DNA of 5,094 nt from Bacteroidales bacterium (GTDB lineage: Bacteria > Bacteroidota > Bacteroidia > Bacteroidales > UBA932). The notes under the pieces are model-generated. The model saw only the letters and a list, made by a program, of their open reading frames with translations. It was not told the origin of the DNA and did not search any database. Both the position numbers and the translations under genes were made by a program. Within the stretch, counting starts at the first letter, position 1. Each line of letters begins with the position of its first letter. Positions 1-5,094 of the stretch are shown here, in pieces. The DNA is taken from assembly GCA_018433265.1 (NCBI GenBank), contig JAHDRO010000264.1, forward strand, positions 1 through 5,094. Direction: 5' to 3'.

Positions 1-157
1 AGCACCTATTGAAGGACTTATGATTGAAACACCTCCAAGTGCACAAACTCTTAAACTTACCGATACTGCGCTTATCATTACTTATCTTATGCTTGGAGCT
101 TCGATTTTAGTTATTATAGGAGGAGGTATCAAATCCATTATCCAAAACAGAAAATAA
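1..157 (+). CDS. C-terminal end of a small inner-membrane protein of the ExbB/ExbD cluster (partial, 5' end outside window)
   Basis: An open frame enters from the left edge (first full codon at base 2) and ends at TAA 155-157, leaving 51 residues. It shows a short polar stretch (APIEGLMIETPPSAQ), then LKLTD followed by one clear hydrophobic segment of about 20 residues (ALIITYLMLGASILVIIGGG) and a short basic tail (IKSIIQNRK). This suits a membrane protein whose last helix ends with a positively charged cytoplasmic tail. It lacks the usual C-terminus of ExbB/TolQ. From memory of Bacteroidales genomes, a multi-helix protein of unknown function sits between exbB and the two exbD genes, and its last helix is often introduced by a K-[LV]-T-D motif like the one here, so I infer this is that component. 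The stop lies only 3 bases before the next ATG, so it is co-transcribed with the ExbD genes. Most of the protein is not visible. Confidence 0.6.
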   Translation, partial: APIEGLMIETPPSAQTLKLTDTALIITYLMLGASILVIIGGGIKSIIQNRK

Positions 158-160
158 AAC

Positions 161-739
161 ATGGCAAGACCAGTAAATCAAGTTAACGCGAGCTCTACTG
201 CCGATATGGCTTTCATAATTCTGGTGTTTTTCCTTATAACATCGAACATGGACTCCAATTCTGGCCTTCAGCGTCGTTTACCACCAATGCCTGATAAGAA
301 TCAGAAGGTTGTAGATCAGAAGGTCAACCGTAGAAATGTTTTGGTTGTAAGGATTAATGAATCTGACAGACTTTTTGCAGGAGGCCAGATCATTGACATA
401 TCTATGTTGAAAGACAAGGCAAAGGAGTTCCTTTTAAATCCCAACAATGATCCATCTCTCCCTGAAAAAGAGGATAAATTCATTGAAGGGTTTGGGATGT
501 ATCCTGTTTCCAAAGGTATTATCTCACTTCAGAATACTCGTGGGACAAGCTATGATGCCTATATAAGGGTTCAAAACGAATTGGTCAAAGCAGTTAATGA
601 GGTCCGAAATCAATTCGCTCTTGAGCATTTTGGCAAGTCATTCTTTGCTCTAGACGAAGCCAAACAGGAAATAGTAAGAAAGGCTATCCCTCAGAACATT
701 TCTGAAGCAGAACCAAAGGATACTGGTAAAAAATATTAG
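161..739 (+). CDS. exbD: ExbD-like proton-motive-force transducer, first copy (long Bacteroidota form)
   Basis: This 192-residue protein is an ExbD/TolR-family stator subunit. With ExbB/TolQ it forms a proton channel in the inner membrane that energises TonB (or a Tol-type protein) for outer-membrane work. The N-terminus is a short cytoplasmic stretch followed by one transmembrane helix at about residues 14-27 (ADMAFIILVFFLIT). Asp15 at the start of that helix aligns with the proton-carrying Asp25 of E. coli ExbD. The family-typical LQRRLPP follows at about 36-42. The periplasmic domain is longer than in E. coli ExbD (about 140 residues in total), with an extra region at about 85-175 including SLQNTRGTSYDAYIRVQNEL, and an ISEAEP tail that I recall from Bacteroidales ExbD proteins. 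The ATG at 161 places the helix at the correct distance from the start. No Shine-Dalgarno is visible; the leader is A-rich (AAAATAAAAC). It lies 15 bases before the second ExbD. TonB and Tol roles cannot be separated from sequence alone. Confidence 0.9.
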   Translation: MARPVNQVNASSTADMAFIILVFFLITSNMDSNSGLQRRLPPMPDKNQKVVDQKVNRRNVLVVRINESDRLFAGGQIIDISMLKDKAKEFLLNPNNDPSLPEKEDKFIEGFGMYPVSKGIISLQNTRGTSYDAYIRVQNELVKAVNEVRNQFALEHFGKSFFALDEAKQEIVRKAIPQNISEAEPKDTGKKY

Positions 740-740
740 A

Positions 741-746
741 AAGGAG
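741..746 (+). promoter_or_regulatory. Shine-Dalgarno sequence for the second ExbD gene
   Basis: AAGGAG lies 8 bases before the ATG at 755, directly after the stop codon of the first ExbD. It supports the ATG at 755 over the in-frame ATG at 782. It stands out because no other start in this window has a comparable purine-rich site, and Bacteroidota commonly initiate without one. Confidence 0.6.
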
Positions 747-754
747 AATATAAT

Positions 755-1228
755 ATGATTGCAAATAAAAAAACTAAAACAATGGCGCCGATTAGCACGT
801 CGTCATTGCCTGATGTTGTGTTCATGTTGCTGTTCTTCTTTATGATTACAACAACTATCCGGGAGGTTACAAGGAAGGTTGAATTCAAATTACCTGAAGC
901 TTCTGAGGCTGCAAAACTTGAAAGAAAAGATTTGGCTGCGCATATTTATGTTGGAACACCTATCCGTGCTGAACAAAGTAAATACGGTACTGATGCTCGA
1001 ATACAGCTAAACGATTCTTTCAAGACTATCGATGATATACGTGATTTTATTGCTGCAGAAAGAGAATCCCTATCAGAAGCTGACAAGCAGTTCATGACAG
1101 TATGCATAAAGGCTGATCAAAATGTCAGAATGGGTATTATCACTGATATTAAGCAGGAACTTAGAAGGTGTTCAGCTCTTAAAATTATGTACTCTGCAAG
1201 AAAACCGGAATCTGAACCTAGCATATAA
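755..1228 (+). CDS. exbD: ExbD-like proton-motive-force transducer, second copy
   Basis: This 157-residue protein is a second ExbD/TolR-family subunit and differs clearly from the first copy. It has a basic cytoplasmic N-terminus (MIANKKTKTMAPIS), the motif SSLPDVVFMLLFFFMITTT with Asp20 as the predicted proton-carrying acid, one transmembrane helix at about 19-34, and a periplasmic domain of about 120 residues. Near the C-terminus, FMTVCIKADQNVRMGIITDI (about 113-132) matches the family pattern of a 'V-x-I-K-A-D' strand followed by an alpha helix, as in TolR/ExbD periplasmic domains. The length is close to classical ExbD. The start at 755 is favoured by the AAGGAG site 8 bases upstream; a start at 782 would keep the helix but remove the lysine-rich tail. 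It is the last gene of its unit, followed by a terminator-like hairpin. Two unequal ExbDs probably form a mixed dimer inside the ExbB pentamer, which is inference from the known ExbB5D2 architecture. Confidence 0.9.
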   Translation: MIANKKTKTMAPISTSSLPDVVFMLLFFFMITTTIREVTRKVEFKLPEASEAAKLERKDLAAHIYVGTPIRAEQSKYGTDARIQLNDSFKTIDDIRDFIAAERESLSEADKQFMTVCIKADQNVRMGIITDIKQELRRCSALKIMYSARKPESEPSI

Positions 1229-1249
1229 TTGCCTATACAATTGTACTAT

Positions 1250-1290
1250 AAGGGTGCACCTATTTAAATTTAGGGCACCCTTTATTGTTA
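1250..1290 (+). terminator. Rho-independent terminator after the ExbD genes
   Basis: The left arm AAGGGTGC (1250-1257) pairs perfectly with GCACCCTT (1275-1282). After a bulged A at 1258, CCTA (1259-1262) pairs with TAGG (1271-1274), giving 12 base pairs around an 8-base AT loop. The right arm runs into the T-rich stretch TTTATTGTTATATTT. It begins 22 bases after the stop of the second ExbD and ends about 20 bases before the phosphatase ATG, so it most likely ends the ExbD operon and separates it from the next unit. Confidence 0.75.
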
Positions 1291-1311
1291 TATTTAAACC
1301 ACCCTTTTTTA

Positions 1312-2517
1312 ATGAAAAACAGATTCATTTCAATTATCATTGCAATAATAATTTTTCCATCAACAATATGTTTAGGAGGTAATGACCATACAAAGTATGT
1401 CTTTCTTTTTATTGGCGATGGCATGGGAATTTCTCAAGTTGCACTAACAGAAACATATCTTGCCTCAAAAAAAGGCATTATCGGATCTGAACCACTTGTC
1501 TTTTCAAAATTTCCATCATTTGGGTTTTGCTCAACACATTCTGCAAATTATCATATTACATGTTCAGCAGCAGCAGGAACAGCTCTTTCTACTGGAAAGA
1601 AAACGAAGAACTATATGTTAGGTGTTGATTCTGACACCAACAAGTTAAAGAGTATAACGTACATGCTTCATGAAAAGGGCTATTCTATTGGAATAATCTC
1701 AACAGTTCAACTTGAACAAGCAACACCTGCATCATTTTATGCGAACAATGCCAACAGAAGAAACTATTACGAAATATCTCTCCAATTGCCAAAGAGTGGT
1801 TTTGAATTTGTTGGAGGGGGTGATTTTTCTGAACCAAGGGGCAAAAATGGAGATAAACAAGATATTTTCAAGATTCTAGCAGATAGTAACTATACCATAA
1901 TAAGAGGATTGTCCGAAATTGAAAAAGTTAAAAATTCAAAAAAAGTTGCTTTATTTCAGGAGGAAGGCAAAGAATCTGATCTTCCGTTTGCCATTGACAG
2001 AAAAGATAACGACCTCAAATTATGCGATGTGGTTAAAGCCGGCATTGATCATTTGAGTAAGAACAAACATGGTTTTTTTATGATGGCAGAAGGAGGTAAA
2101 ATAGATTGGGCTGCACACAGTAACGATGCCAAAACGGATATTCTCGAAATAATCGATTTTGCTGACGCCGTAGAAGTTGCATACCAATTTTATCTGAAGC
2201 ATCCTAAAGAGACTCTTATTATAGTTACTGCGGATCATGATACAGGAGGAGCTTCACTTGGAAGAAATAAGGGCGGCAACCATCTTAATTTGGATGTTTT
2301 GAATACGCAAGATAGATCTTTTGCCGTTGATAACGAGACAATCAAAGATAACGAAACAATAAATACTAAGGCAAACATTGGTTGGACAACATCAGGTCAC
2401 ACAGGAGTATATGTTCCTGTTTATTCGATAGGTGCCGGAGATTATCTCTTTAACGGGAGAATGGATAATACCGAAATTCCTAAAAAAATCATGAAAGCTA
2501 TGAATCTCAATTTCTAA
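1312..2517 (+). CDS. Exported alkaline phosphatase (PhoA family)
   Basis: This 401-residue enzyme should hydrolyse phosphate monoesters to release phosphate, acting outside the cytoplasm. A signal peptide is evident at about 1-22 (MKNRF, then a long Ile-rich core and FPSTICLGG). The PhoA metal and catalytic residues are present in order: Asp36 in FIGDGMG (E. coli Asp51), the nucleophile Ser85 in TCSAAAGTALSTG (Ser102), Thr138 in ATPASFY (Thr155), Arg149 (Arg166), Glu260, Asp265 and His269 in AEGGKIDWAAH (Glu322, Asp327, His331), Asp308 and His309 in TADHDTGG (Asp369, His370), and His363 in SGHTG (His412). The residue before the nucleophile is Cys84 rather than Asp101 of E. coli; the E. coli Asp153 position is Gln136 and Lys328 is Trp266. 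The ATG at 1312 is chosen because it begins directly with a good signal peptide; an in-frame TTG at 1285 would add nine residues before it and lies in the terminator tail. The GHL10 gene follows after 11 bases, suggesting co-transcription. I see no clear Pho box. The symbol is left blank because several paralogous families share these motifs. Confidence 0.93.
   Translation: MKNRFISIIIAIIIFPSTICLGGNDHTKYVFLFIGDGMGISQVALTETYLASKKGIIGSEPLVFSKFPSFGFCSTHSANYHITCSAAAGTALSTGKKTKNYMLGVDSDTNKLKSITYMLHEKGYSIGIISTVQLEQATPASFYANNANRRNYYEISLQLPKSGFEFVGGGDFSEPRGKNGDKQDIFKILADSNYTIIRGLSEIEKVKNSKKVALFQEEGKESDLPFAIDRKDNDLKLCDVVKAGIDHLSKNKHGFFMMAEGGKIDWAAHSNDAKTDILEIIDFADAVEVAYQFYLKHPKETLIIVTADHDTGGASLGRNKGGNHLNLDVLNTQDRSFAVDNETIKDNETINTKANIGWTTSGHTGVYVPVYSIGAGDYLFNGRMDNTEIPKKIMKAMNLNF
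2329..2364 (+). repeat. 18-base imperfect tandem duplication inside the phosphatase gene
   Basis: The unit GATAACGAGACAATCAAA (2329-2346) is followed at once by GATAACGAAACAATAAAT (2347-2364), identical at 15 of 18 positions. It encodes DNETIK followed by DNETIN (residues 340-351) and keeps the reading frame. It lies between the ADH motif (308-309) and the metal-ligand His363, in a stretch that looks like a surface loop. Confidence 0.7.
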
Positions 2518-2528
2518 AAATATAAACT

Positions 2529-4028
2529 ATGAAAAAAAGTATTATTATTTATATAGCAATTTTTCTTTTTTCTCTCCAACTCTATTCTCAAGATTTGCCT
2601 AAGAGAGAATTTCGTGGCGCATGGCTTCATACGGTGGGAAATCAAAATTTCAAGCATATGAGCAGTGATTCATTGAAACAGTACCTCAGCCATACTCTTG
2701 ACGTCCTTCAACAAGCTGGAATTAATGCTGTGATTTTTCAGGTAAGACCACAAGCTGATGCATTTTATGTATCAGATTTGGAGCCATGGAGCAGATTTAT
2801 TGCCGGTGAACAGGGAAAGGCGCCGGAACCACTATGGGATCCTCTTGAATTTATGATTACAGAAGCTCATAAAAGAGGTATGGAATTACATGCCTGGTGT
2901 AACCCATATCGTGTAACTTCAAATGATCAGGAGCAACTCCATCCAAATCATCTCTATTTCAAAAAGCCTGAAATATTCAAAAAATATGGCAAACAGCTTT
3001 ACTTTGACCCGGGTGAACCAGAAGCAATAGCTCATACAAAAAATGTTATTGCAGATATTGTGACAAGATATGATGTTGATGCAATTCACTTTGACGATTA
3101 CTTTTATCCATATCCCGAAAAATTTGAAGAATTTCATGATGATGCATCATTTGTGAAATATGCTAATAAACAGGGATTTGAATACTGGCAAAAAGGCGAC
3201 TGGAGAAGAAATAATGTATCAACTCTCATAAGAGAAATTAATGATACAATCAAAAAAATCAAGCCGTGGATAAGATTTGGGATCAGTCCCTTCGGAGTCC
3301 ACAGAAACTTTAAAGATACTCCAGATGGAAGCGGAAGCAAAACAAATAGCCTTTCTACTTATGAGGACCTATATGCCGACATTCCCCTTTGGCTGGAAAA
3401 TGGATGGATAGACTACAATGTCCCACAGCTTTACTGGAAAATAGGGCACCCAGCTGCAGATTATTTGACATTGATTAATTGGTGGAATGACGCCAATTTT
3501 AAGGGACAGCTCTACATAGGACAAAGTATCAGTACATTCAATGAAAAAGACATCGCAGATTCTACCAAGACTCAGTTTGCTGAAAAGATGAGACTTGAAA
3601 GAGAGCTGCCAAATGTAGATGGAAACGTATGGTGGCCTGGCTGGTCATTACTTTCAAACCCATTTGGATTTACTGACTCTCTTATTCAAAAATATCAAAA
3701 ATACATTGCCCTTGTTCCTGCATATAAATCTCTTGACTCAATCGCACCTCCACCAGTGACAGATTTGACAGTGAAAAAGGGTATTATAAGGTGGAATCAC
3801 AATAGCAATAATGACAAAATGCAAGAGGCCAGATTTTTTGCAGTATATCGCTTCTCTCTCAAAGAAAAAATTGATATAGATAATCCGAAATATCTGCTAA
3901 AAGTCGTTGATACAAATTACTACAAACCCGAAGTTCCAAAGGGCAGAAAAGTTAGATATCAATATGTTATCACTGCCATTGACCATTGCTCCAACGAGAG
4001 TGAACCATCCAAAATAATATTATTGTGA
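2529..4028 (+). CDS. Secreted GHL10 / DUF187 glycosyl-hydrolase-like protein with C-terminal fibronectin-III-like domain
   Basis: This 499-residue protein belongs to the GHL10 (DUF187, YngK/YddW-type) family of TIM-barrel glycosyl-hydrolase-like proteins. Residues 1-21 form a signal peptide (MKKSIIIYIAIFLFSLQLYS, likely cleaved after Gln21), with no lipobox cysteine, so it should be soluble or loosely attached in the periplasm or outside. The catalytic-type domain spans about 26-390. Family signatures are EFRGAWLHTV (27-36), NAVIFQVRPQADAFY (66-80), ELHAWCNPYR (119-128), DVDAIHFDDYFYPYP (182-196), GISPFGVHR (251-259) and WIDYNVPQLYW (293-303). The adjacent acids Asp189/Asp190 at a barrel strand end are the obvious catalytic candidates. 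Residues about 406-499 (APPPVTDLTV to the end) resemble a fibronectin type III domain. The E. coli family member YddW (DigH) cleaves denuded peptidoglycan glycans, so a wall or polysaccharide substrate is likely but unproven here. It sits 11 bases after the phosphatase with no terminator between. The ATG at 2529 is followed directly by the signal peptide; no Shine-Dalgarno is seen. Confidence 0.9.
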   Translation: MKKSIIIYIAIFLFSLQLYSQDLPKREFRGAWLHTVGNQNFKHMSSDSLKQYLSHTLDVLQQAGINAVIFQVRPQADAFYVSDLEPWSRFIAGEQGKAPEPLWDPLEFMITEAHKRGMELHAWCNPYRVTSNDQEQLHPNHLYFKKPEIFKKYGKQLYFDPGEPEAIAHTKNVIADIVTRYDVDAIHFDDYFYPYPEKFEEFHDDASFVKYANKQGFEYWQKGDWRRNNVSTLIREINDTIKKIKPWIRFGISPFGVHRNFKDTPDGSGSKTNSLSTYEDLYADIPLWLENGWIDYNVPQLYWKIGHPAADYLTLINWWNDANFKGQLYIGQSISTFNEKDIADSTKTQFAEKMRLERELPNVDGNVWWPGWSLLSNPFGFTDSLIQKYQKYIALVPAYKSLDSIAPPPVTDLTVKKGIIRWNHNSNNDKMQEARFFAVYRFSLKEKIDIDNPKYLLKVVDTNYYKPEVPKGRKVRYQYVITAIDHCSNESEPSKIILL

Positions 4029-4040
4029 TTTCCTACCAAT

Positions 4041-4074
4041 TGAGTAACTTTGCTTGATATATAAATAGAGTTGT
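4041..4074 (+). promoter_or_regulatory. Possible Bacteroidota-type promoter before asnS
   Basis: TAGAGTTG (4067-4074) matches the Bacteroidota -7 consensus TAnnTTTG at all but one fixed position, and TTG at 4041-4043 lies 23 bases upstream, at the long edge of the known spacing. Its placement in the 58-base gap before a housekeeping gene makes a promoter reasonable. It would leave a leader of only several bases before the ATG at 4087, so the call is weak. I saw no convincing stem-loop in this gap. Confidence 0.22.
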
Positions 4075-4086
4075 TATCAAAATTAT

Positions 4087-5094
4087 ATGGAAAGAATTAA
4101 GGTTCGCGAACTGTTGAAACTGAATGCAGGTGTCGATGTACAAGTTAAAGGATGGGTAAGAACAAAAAGAGGCAATAAAAACATATCTTTCGTCGCTCTA
4201 AATGATGGCTCCACAATCAATAATATACAGATTGTGTTTGATATGAGCAATTTCTCAGATGAACAGTTCAAGGATGTGACAACTGGAGCATGTATTTGCG
4301 TCGAGGGTTCTCTGGTCGCATCTGTCGGCAGTAGACAGGCTGTTGAGATTCAGGCAAAAAAACTCATATTGTATGGTTCAGCCGATCCAGAGAAATATCC
4401 TCTTCAGAAAAAAGGTCACAGTATGGAATTTTTACGTGAAATTGGACATCTGAGGCCACGTACCAACACCTTTGGAGCTATACTCCGTATCCGCCATGCA
4501 ATGGCTTTTGCTATTCATAGGTTCTTTAACGACAAAGGTTTTTATTACCTCCATACTCCTCTGATAACCGGTTCCGATGCAGAAGGTGCAGGAGCAATGT
4601 TTCAGGTGACGACTCTCGATATTGACAATCCTCCGAGAACACCTGAAGGAAAAATAGATTTTAGCTCTGATTTTTTTGGCAAGCCCACATATCTTACAGT
4701 CAGCGGACAACTTGAAGGAGAATTAGGAGCTATGGCTCTTGGAGAAATTTATACCTTCGGACCTACATTTAGAGCAGAAAATTCCAATACACCAAGACAT
4801 CTTGCTGAATTTTGGATGATTGAACCGGAAATGGCATTTTATGAGATCAAGGAGAATATGGATCTTGCAGAAGAGTTCATCAAATATCTCGTAAAATATG
4901 CTCTGGACAATTGCTTTGACGACTTAAGGTTCTTAAATGATATGTTTGATAAAGAACTGATTGATAGACTTGAGAGCGTTATCAACACTGATTTTGTAAG
5001 ACTAACCTATACCGAAGGAGTTGATATTCTCATGAAATCGGGACAAAAATTTGAATATCCCGTTTTCTGGGGTACTGATTTGCAGAGTGAACAT
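4087..5094 (+). CDS. asnS: Asparaginyl-tRNA synthetase (partial, 3' end outside window)
   Basis: This open frame runs to the right edge without a stop, giving 336 residues of a protein usually about 465 long. The product is the cytoplasmic class IIb enzyme that charges tRNA-Asn with asparagine using ATP. An OB-fold anticodon-binding domain occupies about 16-97 (from [20 protein letters not shown] to [12 protein letters not shown]). The catalytic domain follows: motif 1 region at about 135-162 ([14 protein letters not shown] to [11 protein letters not shown]), the substrate-loop region [16 protein letters not shown] (163-178), the [10 protein letters not shown] segment (203-212), and motif 2 at about 222-249 containing [16 protein letters not shown] and AEFWMIEPE. 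The [13 protein letters not shown] form and the insert at about 178-198 point to AsnRS rather than AspRS. Motif 3, with its conserved arginine, lies beyond the window. The start at 4087 gives the normal family N-terminus; no Shine-Dalgarno is visible. Its function is unrelated to the envelope genes upstream, and it probably has its own promoter. Confidence 0.96.
   Translation, partial: MERIKVRELLKLNAGVDVQVKGWVRTKRGNKNISFVALNDGSTINNIQIVFDMSNFSDEQFKDVTTGACICVEGSLVASVGSRQAVEIQAKKLILYGSADPEKYPLQKKGHSMEFLREIGHLRPRTNTFGAILRIRHAMAFAIHRFFNDKGFYYLHTPLITGSDAEGAGAMFQVTTLDIDNPPRTPEGKIDFSSDFFGKPTYLTVSGQLEGELGAMALGEIYTFGPTFRAENSNTPRHLAEFWMIEPEMAFYEIKENMDLAEEFIKYLVKYALDNCFDDLRFLNDMFDKELIDRLESVINTDFVRLTYTEGVDILMKSGQKFEYPVFWGTDLQSEH

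Noticed and set aside
316..513. Minus-strand open frame within the first ExbD
   Set aside because: It lies wholly antisense to a well-supported gene and shows no family motif or plausible start region.
1289..1296. TATATTTA as a -7 element for the phosphatase gene
   Set aside because: It resembles TAnnTTTG with the last base changed, but no TTG or TTTG element lies at a suitable distance upstream and the sequence is also explained as the terminator tail.
1285..1311. In-frame TTG at 1285 as an upstream start for the phosphatase
   Set aside because: It would place nine residues (MLYLNHPFL) before a complete signal peptide and overlap the T-rich tail of the terminator. The ATG at 1312 starts directly with a typical Met-Lys signal peptide.
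1369..1374. Cys20 of the phosphatase as a lipoprotein attachment site
   Set aside because: The preceding residues are Ser-Thr-Ile, with no Leu at -3 and no small residue at -1, so this is not a good lipobox; ordinary signal peptidase I processing is more likely.
1122..1382. 86-codon + strand open frame overlapping the second ExbD and the phosphatase start
   Set aside because: It is out of frame with both strongly supported genes, runs through the terminator hairpin, and its product shows no recognisable features.
2020..2238. Minus-strand open frame within the phosphatase gene
   Set aside because: It is antisense to the region encoding the metal-binding motifs and is explained by constraint on the + strand gene.
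2919..3340. Two minus-strand open frames (2919-3137 and 3134-3340) that nearly abut within the GHL10 gene
   Set aside because: Their near-contact suggested a small operon, but both are fully antisense to conserved GHL10 motifs and their products look like low-complexity shadow translations.
4050..4074. TTTG at 4050-4053 as the -33 element paired with TAGAGTTG
   Set aside because: The 13-base spacing is too short for the Bacteroidota promoter arrangement; the TTG at 4041 is a better though still weak partner.
4083..4710. Minus-strand open frames at 4083-4271 and 4432-4710
   Set aside because: Both are antisense to the clear asnS coding frame and have no recognisable product.

Overview
The window looks like a stretch of ordinary chromosome from a member of the Bacteroidota, most likely the order Bacteroidales. 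Reasons: the DNA is AT-rich; start codons mostly follow A-rich leaders without a Shine-Dalgarno sequence; two different ExbD-type proteins lie in tandem behind a small extra membrane protein, a layout I associate with Bacteroidales TonB-motor operons; and the secreted GHL10 (DUF187) protein and the alkaline phosphatase resemble those of that group. I cannot name a genus.

Layout, all on the + strand. (1) Bases 1-1228 are the 3' end of an energy-transducing operon: the C-terminus of a membrane protein (stop at 157), ExbD-like protein 1 (161-739) and ExbD-like protein 2 (755-1228). A strong stem-loop with a T-rich tail (about 1250-1290) closes this unit. The ExbB/TolQ partner is expected upstream, outside the window. 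(2) Bases 1312-4028 are a two-gene unit for exported enzymes: a PhoA-superfamily alkaline phosphatase (1312-2517) and, 11 bases later, a GHL10/DUF187 glycosyl-hydrolase-like protein with a C-terminal fibronectin-III-like domain (2529-4028). (3) From 4087 to the right edge is the first 336 codons of asparaginyl-tRNA synthetase (asnS), cut off before motif 3.

How the genes fit together: the ExbD proteins are inner-membrane stator subunits that use the proton gradient to drive TonB or a Tol-like protein. The phosphatase and the GHL10 protein are predicted to be exported and so would act in the periplasm or at the outer envelope, on phosphate esters and probably on glycans or peptidoglycan. AsnRS is cytoplasmic housekeeping. 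The first two units share an envelope theme, but the terminator between them argues against simple co-transcription.

I see no mobile element, CRISPR array, RNA gene or phage gene, and no evidence for a new multi-gene system. The most notable details are active-site-region substitutions in the phosphatase and the possible functional link between the ExbD motor and the GHL10 wall-hydrolase-like protein. No gene-free stretch exceeds 300 bases; the two largest gaps, 1229-1311 and 4029-4086, are 83 and 58 bases.
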